64,000 nucleotides of DNA from Bifidobacterium goeldii (GCF_003951095.1 NZ_QXGL01000006.1:1-64000), one strand, 5' to 3'. Shown: positions 19,152-29,645, counted from the first letter of the stretch. Notes: a model not told the origin generated them from the sequence alone. A program made the numbers and translations.

Positions 19152-20135
19152 TCACGCAGTCATACCGGTAAATCCGGCTTCGTTGATCTTGTTGACGTTG
19201 TCTTTTGGCTCGCCATCAGTTTTACCTGGCAGCGGCGGCTGCTTGCCACGAGTGCCCATTGCGCGCGCGTCGAAGCCCTTACCGAAATGCTTCTCAATAC
19301 GCGACTGGATGATCATCAGAATCGAGGTGATGAGCAGGTACCAGAAGCAGGCTACGAGCAACAGCGGAATCGGCTTGTAAATGCGATTAGCGATCGCACC
19401 AGTAGCGAACTGCAGTTCGAGCGTGAAGGGAACGGCAGTAACCAGGGACGTGGTTTTCAGCATGCCGATGGTCTCATTGCCGGTGGGAGGAATGATAATG
19501 CGCATGGCTTGCGGCAGGATAATACGTCGCATGATGAGCGAGCGCTTCATGCCGAGTGCTTTTGCAGCCTCGGTTTGACCGGGGTCGACTGCTTCAAGAC
19601 CTGCGCGCACAATTTCAGACAGGTAGGCAGCTTCGTTGAGTGCCAAGCCAATCCATGCAGCGTTGAACGCAGTGATAACATCCTGTGAGCTCACGCTCCA
19701 GAATGAAATGTCAGTAAATGGAATGCCGATGCTCAGTCGCGGAATGAGCACGGCAAACAGGCCCCAGAATACGAGCTGCGTGTATACAGGGGTTCCGCGG
19801 AAGAACCAAATGAAGAACCAGCTGACACCGCGCAATACTGGGTTAATGGATTTGCGCATAATGGCGAGGATGACTGACAGTATGATCGCTAGCACCATTG
19901 AGATAACAGTGAGTTCAAGTGTGTAGCGTATGCCTTCGAGTACGTTCTCGTTGAACAGGTACTTCCAGACGACCGGCCATTCGAGACGCGGATTGGTGAT
20001 CATGCCTTGGATGAGCATTGCCGCGAGCAACACCACAATAACCGCAGCCACGATTGGGCCAGGTCGCTTGACTGGCAGCGCGTGAATGCGATTAGGGATG
20101 TTCAGCCCGTCACCGTCAGCTTGTTTTTTCGCCAT
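19152..20135 (-). CDS. polar amino-acid ABC transporter permease (GlnP/HisM-like)
   Basis: A 327-residue permease. An N-terminal helix (about 27-46) is followed by the five-helix transport core starting near residue 70 ([20 protein letters not shown]), and the coupling loop [20 protein letters not shown] is canonical. A polar tail of about 40 residues follows the last helix. Only one permease gene is present, so it should work as a homodimer. It lies between a compound palindrome (20159-20290) and the ATPase gene. Confidence 0.92.
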   Translation of the reverse strand: MAKKQADGDGLNIPNRIHALPVKRPGPIVAAVIVVLLAAMLIQGMITNPRLEWPVVWKYLFNENVLEGIRYTLELTVISMVLAIILSVILAIMRKSINPVLRGVSWFFIWFFRGTPVYTQLVFWGLFAVLIPRLSIGIPFTDISFWSVSSQDVITAFNAAWIGLALNEAAYLSEIVRAGLEAVDPGQTEAAKALGMKRSLIMRRIILPQAMRIIIPPTGNETIGMLKTTSLVTAVPFTLELQFATGAIANRIYKPIPLLLVACFWYLLITSILMIIQSRIEKHFGKGFDARAMGTRGKQPPLPGKTDGEPKDNVNKINEAGFTGMTA

Positions 20136-20158
20136 ATGTTTTCAGTCCTTATACCATG

Positions 20159-20290
20159 TCTCGGCTCCTCAGCTGAGGAGACTGTCAGCGCAGCTGACTG
20201 GGGGTGTCAACAACTATGAAACGTTCAGAACCGTTGACTACCCCTCAGTCTCACTTCGTTCGACAGCTCCCCTAGCAAGGGGAGCCGAGA
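20159..20290. repeat. compound palindromic element between binding protein and permease genes
   Basis: TCTCGGCTCC at the left end pairs with GGAGCCGAGA at the right end. Each half carries its own smaller hairpins (CTCCTCAGCTGAGGAG; GACAGCTCCCCTAGCAAGGGGAGC). The two halves match each other imperfectly as inverted copies around a central AACGTTCAGAACCGTT region. GCTGACTGGGGG is shared with the repeat at 62066-62215. It looks like a miniature inverted-repeat or REP-like sequence that now serves as an intercistronic hairpin. Confidence 0.7.
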
Positions 20291-20299
20291 TAAACGGAA

Positions 20300-21229
20300 T
20301 TACGCCAGATCAGTCGGGTTGATTTCAGCCTTGTCGATAGCACCGGATTCCACGCCCCAATGCTTGAGGATCTTGCCGTACGTGCCATCGTCCATGAGCT
20401 CCTGCACGGCAGCCTGGATGAACTTATCCATCTGCTCGTCGCCCTTCTTAATGGCCACACCCTGCTTGGCAGTGCCTTCAACATCGCCGAGCATTTCCAG
20501 TTCGCCACCGGTCTGCGAAATTGCGTAACCGCCAACCGGCGAGTCAGCGTAGAACACGTCAGCCTTACCGGTTACTACGCTGGTAGCAGCATCGGTCTGC
20601 AGCTTGGTAGACAGCACTTCGACTGCATCCTTACCATCAGCCTTGCACTGCTTGGCCGCATTGTTGGCTTCTTCTTCCTGCACGGTACCGGTCTGCACGG
20701 CGATTTTCAGACCGCACAGATTTGAGGTATCAACCTTGTTCGGATTGCCCTTCTTGACTACCCAGCTGGAGCCGGCACGGTAGTAGCTGACGAAGTCAAC
20801 TGCGTCCAAGCGTTCCTCGGTGATGGTCATTGCAGTAATGCCCAGATCGTATTTCGAGCCGACAGACGGCACAATGGAATCGAACGTGGAGGAGATAATG
20901 TCAGTTTTGACGCCGGCAAGCTTGCCGATTGCGGTTGCAATGTCAACATCGTAGCCGACAGGCGTCTTGCCATCTTCTGCAAGGAATTCAGCCGGCGCAT
21001 ACGACAATTCCATACCGACGGTGAGCTTGCCAGCATCTTTCACTGAGCTTGGCAGCAGGGCCGCGATATCATCGTTGGTCTTGACGCTGCTCAGATCGTA
21101 GCCTTCTGTAGCGTTTGCAGCCTGACCGTTATCGTCAGTCGTGGTATCAGTAGTGCCACAAGCAGCAACGCTGAACAGCAGTGCAGCGCTCAGTGTCAAC
21201 GCAGCCGCGCTTTTCAATGATTTGAACAT
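20300..21229 (-). CDS. amino-acid ABC transporter substrate-binding lipoprotein, copy 1
   Basis: A 309-residue family-3 solute-binding protein. The lipobox reads SVAACG (Cys about 25). Mature-domain hallmarks are GKLTVGMELSYAPAEFLAED, the YDVDIATAIG stretch and GLKIAVQTGTVQEEEAN. It is about two-thirds identical by eye to the protein encoded just upstream, so the pair arose by tandem duplication. Both should feed the single GlnP-like permease. Its ribosome site is inside a hairpin arm (21235-21287). Confidence 0.93.
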   Translation of the reverse strand: MFKSLKSAAALTLSAALLFSVAACGTTDTTTDDNGQAANATEGYDLSSVKTNDDIAALLPSSVKDAGKLTVGMELSYAPAEFLAEDGKTPVGYDVDIATAIGKLAGVKTDIISSTFDSIVPSVGSKYDLGITAMTITEERLDAVDFVSYYRAGSSWVVKKGNPNKVDTSNLCGLKIAVQTGTVQEEEANNAAKQCKADGKDAVEVLSTKLQTDAATSVVTGKADVFYADSPVGGYAISQTGGELEMLGDVEGTAKQGVAIKKGDEQMDKFIQAAVQELMDDGTYGKILKHWGVESGAIDKAEINPTDLA

Positions 21230-21234
21230 GATGA

Positions 21235-21287
21235 GTCCTCTCCGTTCTCTCGGTTCTCGTTCCGTTTACCGAGTATACAGAGAGGAC
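21235..21287 (-). promoter_or_regulatory. hairpin covering the ribosome-binding site of binding protein copy 1
   Basis: GTCCTCTC (21235-21242) pairs with GAGAGGAC (21280-21287), and CTCGG pairs with CCGAG inside. On the minus-strand message the lower arm contains the Shine-Dalgarno GGAGAGGA. Pairing would hide it. A degenerate remnant of the palindromic repeat family (GTCAGCT…AGCTGAC) lies next to it at about 21309-21337. Confidence 0.55.
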
Positions 21288-21345
21288 GAGTTTTTCCTGT
21301 TACGAGGCAGTCAGCTCCCCCTACTGCATGAAGCTGACGCAATGG

Positions 21346-22293
21346 TTATTCGACAGTCGGGTTGATTTCAGCCTTGTCGAGCGCACCGGATTCCACACCC
21401 CACGTGGAGAGAATCTTGTCGTACGTGCCATCGTCCATCAGCTTTTGGATGGCTTTCTGTACAGCTTGTGCAGTGGCAGAATCACCCTTCTTAATAGCTA
21501 CTGCTTCTGGGGTCACGCCAGTATCATCGCCCAAGGTTTCCAACGTGTCACCGGTCTGCGAGATGGCGTAACCGGCAACTGGTGAATCCGCATAGAAGAT
21601 TGATGCTTTGCCGGAAGCAACAGCAGTAGTCACGTCCGTTTGCAGTTTCGATGACTGGATGTCGATTGCATCTTTGCCATCAGCTTTGCACTGTTCGTTG
21701 GCTTTGTTGACTTCTTCTTCCTGCGTAGTGCCAGTTTGTACGGCAACTTTTACGCCGCACAAGTTTGACGTATCCACGTTATCGGGATTGCCTTTGCGCA
21801 CTACCCAGGTGGATCCGGCTTTGAAATACGTGACAAAATCAACAGCATCCATGCGTTCGGGGGTAACAGTGAACGATGAAATGCCAATATCGTATTTGGA
21901 GCCGACAGAAGGAATAATCGAGTCGAACGTGGATGAGATTGTTTCTTCCTTGAGTCCGAATACCGCGGCTATTGCTTTCGACAAGTCAACGTCGAAGCCA
22001 ACCGCTGTTTTGCCATCTTCAGCCAAAAACTCTGCGGGCGCATACGATGTGTCGGTGCCAACAGTGAGCGTGCCGTCTCCTGCTACCGAATCAGGCAGGA
22101 GCGCTGCGATCGCATCGTCTTTCTTGATGCTGCTCGTGTCAAAACCTTTGGTAGATGACGAAGTAGATGAATTGCCATCTGCGGACGAATTGGAATCCCC
22201 TTCATCAGTAGTGCCGCAGGCGGCGAATGACATGATCATAGCGGCACTGAGCGCAGCCGCAGTCGCGCAACGTATTCCCTTGCTGTAAGACAT
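21346..22293 (-). CDS. amino-acid ABC transporter substrate-binding lipoprotein, copy 2
   Basis: A 315-residue family-3 solute-binding protein, first in the operon. The lipobox is SFAACG, followed by a Ser/Asp/Gly linker (about 30-48) and the same binding-domain blocks as copy 1 (GTLTVGTDTSYAPAEFLAED, GFDVDLSKAI, GVKVAVQTGTTQEEE). The two proteins probably bind overlapping but different polar amino acids. GAGAGGA lies 8 bases before the ATG and partly in a hairpin arm. No clear -35/-10 pair was found upstream. Confidence 0.93.
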   Translation of the reverse strand: MSYSKGIRCATAAALSAAMIMSFAACGTTDEGDSNSSADGNSSTSSSTKGFDTSSIKKDDAIAALLPDSVAGDGTLTVGTDTSYAPAEFLAEDGKTAVGFDVDLSKAIAAVFGLKEETISSTFDSIIPSVGSKYDIGISSFTVTPERMDAVDFVTYFKAGSTWVVRKGNPDNVDTSNLCGVKVAVQTGTTQEEEVNKANEQCKADGKDAIDIQSSKLQTDVTTAVASGKASIFYADSPVAGYAISQTGDTLETLGDDTGVTPEAVAIKKGDSATAQAVQKAIQKLMDDGTYDKILSTWGVESGALDKAEINPTVE

Positions 22294-22303
22294 CGGATTT
22301 CCT

Positions 22304-22354
22304 CTCTCCAGAATGTGTCGACCGGCGGGTATATTTCCGGCTAATTGTGGAGAG
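22304..22354 (-). promoter_or_regulatory. hairpin partly covering the ribosome-binding site of binding protein copy 2
   Basis: CTCTCCA (22304-22310) pairs with TGGAGAG (22348-22354), with a small inner CCGG/CCGG pairing. The layout mirrors that in front of copy 1, so the arrangement may have been duplicated along with the gene. Confidence 0.45.
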
Positions 22355-22456
22355 TAGGTTCGTCATGCTACGGGAGCGTAAAACTACGGTTTTTTGTTCG
22401 CTACGTGGACATGTGCTCGTAAGATTTGCGTTCCCGATCATGTTCTGCTGTTGCAC

Positions 22457-22492
22457 ATGAGTCAGGCAAACTGCATTGTCTGCCTGACTCAT
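22457..22492 (-). terminator. stem-loop downstream of smpB
   Basis: ATGAGTCAGGCA pairs perfectly with TGCCTGACTCAT around a 12-base loop, 34 bases after the smpB stop. No T-run follows. Confidence 0.7.
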
Positions 22493-22525
22493 TGTGGTGT
22501 TTAGCGCGCTGTGTAATCGCACTGT

Positions 22526-23008
22526 TTAGCGCGAACGCATGTTGCGGTAGCGCATAACGCGTAGCGCTTCACGCTTGTCTTGTTCTTCGCGCAGTGCCTG
22601 GCGCTTATCAAATTCGCGTTTGCCTCGCGCGAGAGCAATTTCTGCTTTGGCTCGGCCGTCTTTGTTGAAATAGAGGCTCAAGGGGACGATAGTGTAACCT
22701 TTTGCCTCGGTTTGGCGTGCCAGTTTCGCAATCTGCGCTGCGTGGAGCAGTAGTTTGCGCTTGCGCTTAGGCGCATGATTGTTCCATGTCCCGTTGAGAT
22801 ATTCGGGAATGTTCGCGCCTTCGAGCCAGATTTCGCCACGGCGATCGATAGAAACGAACGCTTCAGACAGTGATGCGCGGCCTTCACGGAGTGATTTCAC
22901 TTCCGTGCCAGTCAGCGCCATGCCTGCCTCATAGGTGTCTTCGATAATGTAATCGTGGCGTGCCCTACGATTTTGGGCGATCAGTCCTGTTCCTTGTTGT
23001 TTTGCCAT
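22526..23008 (-). CDS. smpB: SsrA-binding protein
   Basis: A 160-residue partner of tmRNA in rescue of stalled ribosomes. The OB-fold core ([38 protein letters not shown]) and the basic C-terminal tail ([25 protein letters not shown]) that mimics codon-anticodon pairing are both present. Length is typical. It closes the run prfB-ftsE-ftsX-CHAP-smpB. No tmRNA gene was seen directly downstream within the window. Confidence 0.97.
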   Translation of the reverse strand: MAKQQGTGLIAQNRRARHDYIIEDTYEAGMALTGTEVKSLREGRASLSEAFVSIDRRGEIWLEGANIPEYLNGTWNNHAPKRKRKLLLHAAQIAKLARQTEAKGYTIVPLSLYFNKDGRAKAEIALARGKREFDKRQALREEQDKREALRVMRYRNMRSR

Positions 23009-23043
23009 ATCTTCCCTGATGTGTGTGATCGGCGATATTGCGA

Positions 23044-24483
23044 TCAGTAGTGCACGTATTCGTAGTTGCTCGCGTTGTACACGGTCATCCAGTGAGCGTT
23101 ACCTTGCCAGATGGAACCGCATTCGGAGATGAATACAGAACCGTCCGCGTTCACTCGTTCGACGACGGCGACGTGACCGTAGATCGGACTGTGACCGAGC
23201 TGACCGGCTTTGAAGACCATTGCTGCGCCAACGTGCGGTGTGCGGTTGACCAGGTAGCCGAGCTTACGACCGCTGTTTGCCCAATCCTGACCGTTGCCCA
23301 TGTATGAGCCGGTAGGCAGATGGTAATAGTACACGCGGCGACGGTAGGCGTACCACGTGCACTGGCTCCACGGGTAGGCGCTGCCGCCAACCGTGTTGCC
23401 AGTGGGGTGGCCGTAGCAGTACGCCATGCCCTCATAGCAGTTACCCGGCACGTCGTAGTTCATGCCGTTTGCATTGCCGGAACCGCCAGCTTGGCTGCCA
23501 CCAGCGTTGCCAGCATTGCCAGCATTTGAACTGCTGTTATTCGATGAGCTGTTCGATGAGGATCCGCTGCTGCTGCCTGCCGATGAGCTGCCGCCAGTCT
23601 GCTGTGCGCCACCAGTGCTCGCGTCCGCTTTGCCGGTATTGTTTTGCGCGCTCCACGCATCGATTTCCGCCTTCATCGACACGAGTTCGGCTGCTTCTTT
23701 CGCAGACTGCGTGGTGAGTGCGTTTTTCTGCGATTCCAACTGGCTACGCGCAGCGGTACTCTCATCGCGCAACGTTTGCAGTTCTTGCTGCTTGGCGGCA
23801 GCGGCGTTAGCGGCCTGCTGTGCGCTTGCAGCCTGCTCATCTGCCTGCACTTTCAGCTGAGTGATTTCATCTTCGATAGCGCTCAAACGCTGCTTGCGGT
23901 TCATTGACGTGTTCAAGCTAGTAGCAGCATCATTGGCCGCATTCGCTTCGCTTCGGGTAACCGCTGCTTCAGACTGCATTTTGTTAACGAAATCTTCCGT
24001 AGTGGTTGCGTTTGTGACCACATCCATAACGTTCGAAGCGTCAGAGCCGTGGAAGCTTTCACGTGCCAACTGGGCGACAGCATCCTTCGCATCATCGTAA
24101 TCTGCACCAGTTTGCTTGATTTTTTCTTCCAACGAAGTTTTATCGTTCTTCGCTGCTTCAAGTCGTGCTGCGGTTGCTTCCGCGAGGCTTTTTGCCTGTT
24201 CTGCTTTCTGCGCTGCTTCCTGCGCTGCCTGTTCAGCTGCAGGGATCTGGTTTTCGGTCAGATCGTTGAGCTTCACAATAAGATCAGCGAGTTTAGAGTC
24301 CACGCCAGCAAGCTGTGCTTTGAGATTGTTATGATTCTGCACTTTCTGCTGGTATTCGCTCATGCTAGGAACAGCTTGTGCGCTTGAGGGCGTAGCCGCC
24401 GTAATTGTGCCAAATCCAAATGCCGTGGCAGCCGCCAGCATTAGAGCGGTGAACGCACGTGCGCGTTTCGCCATCCTCTTCAT
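23044..24483 (-). CDS. secreted coiled-coil CHAP-domain peptidoglycan hydrolase (PcsB-like)
   Basis: A 479-residue secreted protein. The signal peptide runs to about residue 37 (SSAQA). Residues about 40-285 are Ala/Gln/Glu-rich coiled coil, 290-345 are a Ser/Gly/Asn linker, and the rest is a CHAP amidase/endopeptidase domain. Its catalytic Cys375 (in [10 protein letters not shown]) and His437 (in YGHVAVVE) are intact. The order coiled coil-linker-CHAP beside ftsX-ftsE matches streptococcal PcsB, which FtsEX activates to split septal wall. Start 24483 is chosen at the signal peptide; the open frame extends 63 codons upstream into ftsX. Confidence 0.92.
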   Translation of the reverse strand: MKRMAKRARAFTALMLAAATAFGFGTITAATPSSAQAVPSMSEYQQKVQNHNNLKAQLAGVDSKLADLIVKLNDLTENQIPAAEQAAQEAAQKAEQAKSLAEATAARLEAAKNDKTSLEEKIKQTGADYDDAKDAVAQLARESFHGSDASNVMDVVTNATTTEDFVNKMQSEAAVTRSEANAANDAATSLNTSMNRKQRLSAIEDEITQLKVQADEQAASAQQAANAAAAKQQELQTLRDESTAARSQLESQKNALTTQSAKEAAELVSMKAEIDAWSAQNNTGKADASTGGAQQTGGSSSAGSSSGSSSNSSSNNSSSNAGNAGNAGGSQAGGSGNANGMNYDVPGNCYEGMAYCYGHPTGNTVGGSAYPWSQCTWYAYRRRVYYYHLPTGSYMGNGQDWANSGRKLGYLVNRTPHVGAAMVFKAGQLGHSPIYGHVAVVERVNADGSVFISECGSIWQGNAHWMTVYNASNYEYVHY

Positions 24484-24581
24484 ATGTTGTTCCCAGCCTT
24501 CCTTGAAGCACAGTATGTGTGGCATTGTAACGAACGAATCTGAAAGCGATGCGCCATTGGCGAACGGCTTAGCGGCGAATC

Positions 24582-25508
24582 TCACACTTTCAGATAACGA
24601 CGCAGTGAAATTGCCGAAGCAATCGCAGAAAGAATCATTGCGCCGCCAATAAGAGCCGGAGCTGTCAACCAAACAGTTGCTTGCGTAATGAACGGCATCC
24701 AGCGGACACTACCGGCCAACCAGTCGGTAATAAACACTTTGACGATTGCGCTCAACGCGCCAACTGCCAGCGCCGATCCAAGGAACGAAGCAATTACACC
24801 TTCAAGAATGAAGGGCAGTCGAATCGTCCAATTCGAGGCACCGACGAGTCGCATGATTTCTGTTTCGTTTTTACGCGACGCAGCGCTCATGCGAATTGTG
24901 GTAGCCGTAAGCATGATGGCTACCACGATCATTACTGCTGCGAGTACAACCGTCACCACGGTAGCGCGATTCAGCACAGCGAACACGGGGTCGAAAATCT
25001 GCCGCTGATCAACAACCTCTTCAACACCAGTGCGCCCGCTCAATACTTCAGAAACCACCTGATATTTCGTTGGATCTTTAAGCTTCAAACGCAACGAATC
25101 CTGCATATCAGAGGCAGTAAGCGTACGGCCTTGATACACACCGTTCGGATACTGCTTGAGGAACGTGTTTTTGAAGAAGTCCTCGCGGTTCACATACGTG
25201 ATCTTCGATACGTCACCGCCGAGCTCATTGTTAATCACATCTTCAAGCTCGAGGATTTCCTGCTGCGTTGGCGCCTTGCCAGTAGAGCAGGTAGCGGCTT
25301 GACTGGTACCGTCAGGGCACAGCCACACCACAACCTCAACCTTGTCGTACCAATCGCCCTTAGCTTTAGTGATCTGCGCCTGCAGCAGCGCGGACGCGCC
25401 AATAAACACGAAGGAAATGAACGTGACGAGCATTACCGAAACGATCATCGATACGTTGCGGCGCAAACTGGTCCATGTTTCAGAAAGAATGAACCGAATT
25501 CTCATCAC
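24582..25508 (-). CDS. ftsX: cell-division ABC transporter permease FtsX
   Basis: A 308-residue membrane protein with the FtsX layout: cytoplasmic N-terminus, first helix at about 20-44, a large extracellular loop of about 130 residues, then three helices at the C-terminal end. [17 protein letters not shown] is typical of the N-terminus. The extracellular loop includes a Cys pair ([11 protein letters not shown]) and would contact the wall hydrolase. The start overlaps ftsE by ATGA (25505-25508). With FtsE it transmits ATP-driven shape change to the hydrolase. Confidence 0.95.
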   Translation of the reverse strand: MMRIRFILSETWTSLRRNVSMIVSVMLVTFISFVFIGASALLQAQITKAKGDWYDKVEVVVWLCPDGTSQAATCSTGKAPTQQEILELEDVINNELGGDVSKITYVNREDFFKNTFLKQYPNGVYQGRTLTASDMQDSLRLKLKDPTKYQVVSEVLSGRTGVEEVVDQRQIFDPVFAVLNRATVVTVVLAAVMIVVAIMLTATTIRMSAASRKNETEIMRLVGASNWTIRLPFILEGVIASFLGSALAVGALSAIVKVFITDWLAGSVRWMPFITQATVWLTAPALIGGAMILSAIASAISLRRYLKV

Positions 25509-26902
25509 TGATGCTCCTGTGTGGTCGTGCTCGTTGCCTCATGTTCGCTATGCTGCTGTTCGTTCTTTGCGGCAGCTGGAGGGGCTGGTGGTGCGGGCGG
25601 CATTGGCGGGCTCGGAGGCATTGCGCTAGCGCTCTCTGCCTCGGTTTCAGCAGCCTCAGTAGTTTCAGCGTTCTCAGCAGCAGGCTCAGATGCTGCAACC
25701 GGCTCGCTCAGCTCTTCAGCGTCGCCAGTTTCGTCAGCTGGTTTACGCTCATCAATCGTGGCGGAGTCACGGTTCTCGGTGGAATCATGGTTCTCCGCAG
25801 GCGCTTCGGACTGTTCAGCTTGCGCGTCCGGCGTTGCTGCTTCGGCCTGCGATTGTGCTGCGGCCTCAGCTTCTTGGCGAGCTAACTGTTCGAGATCCAA
25901 GCCCTTACCCCACGTCAGCGTATCTTCAACTGACTGGAACGCTTCACCATATCGGCCGGTACGGCCCGAATGTACCGACTGCGCAAGGCGGGCAATACCC
26001 TCATTGCGCACATCGCCATCAACAGCCTGCGCAACCATACGCACGCCTTCGACAGCGCCTTCCTCGCCCTTCGCTTCAATGGTCGTCACCTCAACAGATT
26101 CAACCGCTGCATGCTTCGGGCGGAAACGCTCATGCTCATCGCTACTGTCAGCAGCAACCCCGCTCAACGCCTGATGCGCCTTCGAAGCTACCTCACTATC
26201 GGGGAAGAACTCTGCAGAATCATAGGAACCTTGAGCCTCATCACGCACAATCTTGCCAGAGTGTAATTCAACAACGCGCTTGCGCATCGAATTAACAATC
26301 TCCTCATTGTGCGTCGCCATCACAATCGTGGTACCAGTGCGGTTAATCGCATCCAACACTTCCATAATGCCCAGCGAAGTCGTCGGATCCAAGTTACCGG
26401 TAGGCTCATCAGCCAGCAGAATCTGCGGATGATTCACATACGCGCGAGCAATAGCCACACGCTGCTGCTCACCACCCGACAGCTCATGCGGATAGTTGCC
26501 TTCCTTGCCGGTCAGGCCAACCGTTTGCAACACCTGAGGCACGAGTGACTTAATCGCCGAACGACGCGTGCCAATCACTTCAAGCGCGAATGCCACATTC
26601 TGCCACACGGTTTTGTTTGCCAGCAGCTTGTAATCCTGGAACACAAAACCGATCGAACGGCGATACTGCGGCACCTGACGATTGGTCAGGCGGCGCAGAT
26701 CGTTACCCGCCACACGGATTTCACCATCGGTGGCTTCTTCTTCACGCAGCAGCAGGCTCAGCAGCGTTGTCTTGCCGGAGCCGGACGCGCCCACCAAAAA
26801 GACGAAGTCACCGCGGTCAATATGCAGGTTGACATCATCCAAGGCTGGGCGCGTACCGCGCGGATAGACCTTGCTCACATGATCCAACGAAATGAGTGCC
26901 AT
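25505..26902 (-). CDS. ftsE: cell-division ATPase FtsE with long acidic C-terminal extension
   Basis: A 465-residue protein. Residues 1 to about 225 form a complete FtsE ATPase: Walker A GASGSGKT at 38-45, signature LSGGEQQRV, Walker B ending [11 protein letters not shown] and H-loop MATHNEE. The remaining 240 residues are predicted disordered: rich in Ala, Glu, Gln, Ser and Thr, with a run of Pro-Pro-Met/Ala repeats near the end. Ordinary FtsE proteins are about 220-230 residues. The extension is in frame with normal codon use, so it is not a read-through artefact. AAAGGA precedes the ATG. Confidence 0.94.
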   Translation of the reverse strand: MALISLDHVSKVYPRGTRPALDDVNLHIDRGDFVFLVGASGSGKTTLLSLLLREEEATDGEIRVAGNDLRRLTNRQVPQYRRSIGFVFQDYKLLANKTVWQNVAFALEVIGTRRSAIKSLVPQVLQTVGLTGKEGNYPHELSGGEQQRVAIARAYVNHPQILLADEPTGNLDPTTSLGIMEVLDAINRTGTTIVMATHNEEIVNSMRKRVVELHSGKIVRDEAQGSYDSAEFFPDSEVASKAHQALSGVAADSSDEHERFRPKHAAVESVEVTTIEAKGEEGAVEGVRMVAQAVDGDVRNEGIARLAQSVHSGRTGRYGEAFQSVEDTLTWGKGLDLEQLARQEAEAAAQSQAEAATPDAQAEQSEAPAENHDSTENRDSATIDERKPADETGDAEELSEPVAASEPAAENAETTEAAETEAESASAMPPSPPMPPAPPAPPAAAKNEQQHSEHEATSTTTQEHQ

Positions 26903-26965
26903 GTCGCTTTCCTTTGATCCCTTCAGGCCCCCTATGCCGCCGGGAGCCGCTGCGACTACTCAGAC

Positions 26966-28102
26966 TTACTTAGCCGCTTCAGCCTCGGCAGCAGCCTGAC
27001 GGCGCTGCTCGTGACGCCAGCGAATGCCAGCCTCAATGAACGCGTCAATATCGCCATCGAACACAGCCTGCGTCTGGCTTGTCTCGTAACCGGTGCGCAA
27101 GTCCTTCACCATCTGGTACGGGTGCAGCACGTACGAGCGCATCTGGTCACCCCAGCTGGCCTTAATATCGCCGGCGATTTCCTTCTTCTTCTTGGCCTCT
27201 TCTTCGTGGCGCAGCACGAGCAGTCGAGACTGAAGCACTGCCATAGCGGCAGCACGATTCTGAATCTGCGAGCGCTCATCCTGCATCGTCACGACAATGC
27301 CGGTCGGAAGGTGGGTAATGCGCACTGCGGAGTACGTAGTGTTCACGCCCTGACCGCCAGGACCAGAGGAGCAGTACGTATCGATACGGATATCAGTGTC
27401 CGGAATATCAATGTGATCGGTCGCCTCAACGAGCGGCACCACTTCGACCGCTGCGAAGCTGGTCTGGCGGCGGCCCTGGTTATCGAACGGGGAGATACGC
27501 ACGAGGCGGTGCGTACCGCCTTCAACCGACAGGCGGCCGAACGCGTACGGTGCATCTACCTGGAAGGTCGCAGACTTAATGCCAGCTTCTTCCGCGTACG
27601 AGGTGTCCATTACCTTGGCCTTGTAGCCGTTGCGCTCCGCCCAACGCAGGTACATGCGCAGCAGCATCTGCGCAAAATCAGCTGCGTCCACGCCGCCCGC
27701 ACCGGAACGAATCGTCACAACTGCGGAACGCTCATCGTATTCGCCGTCGAGCAGCGTCTGGATTTCCATGTCGTCAAGATCTTGCTGAATCTTACCGATT
27801 TCACTTTGTGCTTCAGCAAGCGAGTCAGCATCTTCCATCTCACGACCAAGTTCAACCAGCGTTTCTACATCATCAATGCGCTGGTTCGCGGAGGTAAGGC
27901 GACGAAGCTGAGCCTGCGCGGCCGACAGCTTGCTCGTGATCTTCTGCGCGTTTTCAGGATCATCCCACAAGCCAGGCTCTGCAGCCTTTGCTTCAAGATC
28001 CTTGATATCTGCCTTCAGACGATCCATGTCCAATGCTTTAGCAATGGATTCATATTTGGCGCGTGCGTCGCCAATTGCTTGGTTATAGTCAAATTCTGCC
28101 AT
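26966..28102 (-). CDS. prfB: peptide chain release factor 2
   Basis: A 378-residue class I release factor that reads UGA and UAA stop codons. The discriminator SPF is at 204-206 and the hydrolysis motif GGQ at 249-251. The frame is continuous, so there is no programmed +1 frameshift of the E. coli type. It heads the run leading to ftsE and ftsX. Confidence 0.97.
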   Translation of the reverse strand: MAEFDYNQAIGDARAKYESIAKALDMDRLKADIKDLEAKAAEPGLWDDPENAQKITSKLSAAQAQLRRLTSANQRIDDVETLVELGREMEDADSLAEAQSEIGKIQQDLDDMEIQTLLDGEYDERSAVVTIRSGAGGVDAADFAQMLLRMYLRWAERNGYKAKVMDTSYAEEAGIKSATFQVDAPYAFGRLSVEGGTHRLVRISPFDNQGRRQTSFAAVEVVPLVEATDHIDIPDTDIRIDTYCSSGPGGQGVNTTYSAVRITHLPTGIVVTMQDERSQIQNRAAAMAVLQSRLLVLRHEEEAKKKKEIAGDIKASWGDQMRSYVLHPYQMVKDLRTGYETSQTQAVFDGDIDAFIEAGIRWRHEQRRQAAAEAEAAK

Positions 28103-28225
28103 CGTTAACCACCATAATTGTCGTTGACTGTAAGTCCGGTCTGTTTACGTTCGTCTGCTTCGAATGCGCACAACATATGCGTGTCGAACGCATATCCCCC
28201 ATTGGGCATGCGCGGGCAAGGTGCG

Positions 28226-28357
28226 TCAAAGACCTGCGTAGATTGCCGGAATAACAAGACTCAGCAGCATGGCAGCAGCGACAACAATGCACACCGCGCG
28301 CATGATATTGCGGCGGCGACGCTCTCGCTGTTCCCGTTCGGTCTTGTATTCGTTCAC
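28226..28357 (-). CDS. small single-helix membrane protein, hypothetical
   Basis: A possible 43-residue protein starting at GTG 28357: a strongly charged N-terminus (MNEYKTEREQRERRRRN) followed by one hydrophobic helix (AVCIVVAAAMLLSLVIPAI). The charge pattern predicts a cytoplasmic N-terminus. It lies 123 bases upstream of prfB in the same direction. The ribosome site is poor, and an overlapping frame also has an ATG nearby, so support is the helix and the positive-inside pattern only. I do not recognise a family. Confidence 0.42.
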   Translation of the reverse strand: MNEYKTEREQRERRRRNIMRAVCIVVAAAMLLSLVIPAIYAGL

Positions 28358-28556
28358 AATCCGCCATTGTAACGACTCGCCCGGATTTTGCGCTCTGCGC
28401 GTTACGAGCCGGAGCGTTGCTGGCGCACGCGATGGCATACAGGCGTAATTTTCCATCCCGTGAGGAGTCAATGGCACACGGGCGTACTCTCCCCTATGCT
28501 TAAGAAGAATATGGGTGTCGACGATAACGCCGATGCCAAACGATAAGGAGCATTCA

Positions 28557-29576
28557 ATGGCAAACGAACGCACCGCATGGGGTTGGGGTCTAGCGTCTGT
28601 AGACGCTGCCGGCACCACGCTGGATGTCTGGTATCCGCAGCTCGCCCTCGGTGAAGCACCCGCCGACGCAGACCGCCCGAATCACAACTTCGGAGCACTG
28701 GTACATGAAGAAGCCGATGCGCGCGGCGTCAAGCGCATTCCCGTATTCACTGTCAGTGATCTCGATGCCCCCATTGCTAGTGCAGCTGACGCGTACCTGC
28801 GTCTGCACTTGCTGAGCATGCGACTGGCGAAGCCGAATACGCTCAACCTCGACGGTATTTTTGCGCAGCTTGCCAACGTTGTGTGGACCAACTACGGCCC
28901 ATTCGCTGTTGAAGACTTCGCGTTGCGTAAGATCGATCTCGAATCCGCAGCAATCACCGCCGCTGACGCGTTCGCCGCACAAGTCGGCCTGCCGCATGCA
29001 GCCCCCGCCGCACTGGTCAACGTGCTCTCCGTTGACAAATTCCCGCGCATGATCGACTACGTCACCCCCACCGGCGTGCGTATCGGCGACGCTGACCGCG
29101 TTCGTCTCGGCGCGCACTTGGCGGAAGGCACCACTGTTATGCACGCAGGCTTCGTCAACTTCAACGCCGGCACGCTCGGCGTCTCCATGGTTGAGGGGCG
29201 CGTTTCACAAGGCGTTGTTGTTGGCAACGGCTCCGATATCGGTGGCGGCGCATCCATCATGGGCACTCTGTCCGGCGGCGGCAAGCTGCGCAACTCGATC
29301 GGCGAACACTCGCTGCTCGGCGCTAACGCAGGCATCGGTATCTCGCTCGGCGATAACTGCGTCGTCGAAGCAGGCCTATACGTGACCGCCGGCACCAAGG
29401 TCACCATCTACGACAAGGCCAAGGTTGCGGCAGGCGAGCCGCTTGACGTGGTCAAGGGCGCGGATCTGAGCGGCAAAGACAACATTCTGTTCATCCGTAA
29501 CTCGGTCAACGGACGCATCGAAGCGCGTTACCGCAAGACCGGCATCGAACTCAACGAAAAGCTGCACAAAAACTGA
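28557..29576 (+). CDS. dapD: 2,3,4,5-tetrahydropyridine-2,6-dicarboxylate N-succinyltransferase
   Basis: A 339-residue enzyme of the succinylase branch of lysine and diaminopimelate synthesis; the product feeds cell-wall cross-links. The C-terminal half is a left-handed beta-helix of hexapeptide repeats ([40 protein letters not shown]). The long N-terminal domain starting [16 protein letters not shown] is the actinobacterial DapD type. ATG 28557 follows AAGGAG by 6 bases; an earlier in-frame GTG at 28515 is rejected. Monocistronic. Confidence 0.94.
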   Translation: MANERTAWGWGLASVDAAGTTLDVWYPQLALGEAPADADRPNHNFGALVHEEADARGVKRIPVFTVSDLDAPIASAADAYLRLHLLSMRLAKPNTLNLDGIFAQLANVVWTNYGPFAVEDFALRKIDLESAAITAADAFAAQVGLPHAAPAALVNVLSVDKFPRMIDYVTPTGVRIGDADRVRLGAHLAEGTTVMHAGFVNFNAGTLGVSMVEGRVSQGVVVGNGSDIGGGASIMGTLSGGGKLRNSIGEHSLLGANAGIGISLGDNCVVEAGLYVTAGTKVTIYDKAKVAAGEPLDVVKGADLSGKDNILFIRNSVNGRIEARYRKTGIELNEKLHKN

Positions 29577-29591
29577 TTTCCTCAATATGTT

Positions 29592-29639
29592 CCCGGGCAT
29601 ACTGCCATTTCTAGCCGGAAAACCGGCAGTATGCCCGGG
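29592..29639. terminator. bidirectional terminator between dapD and gltA
   Basis: CCCGGGCATACTGCC pairs perfectly with GGCAGTATGCCCGGG over 15 bases; the loop includes a small CCGG AAAA CCGG hairpin. The genes are convergent and gltA ends 6 bases away. Confidence 0.85.
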
Positions 29640-29645
29640 GAATGT

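Noticed and set aside
24484..24672. 63-codon N-terminal extension of the CHAP protein
   Set aside because: It overlaps ftsX and would put a signal peptide in the middle of the protein.
26966..28102. Programmed +1 frameshift in prfB
   Set aside because: Looked for an early in-frame UGA after a Shine-Dalgarno-like stretch; the frame is continuous from the start.
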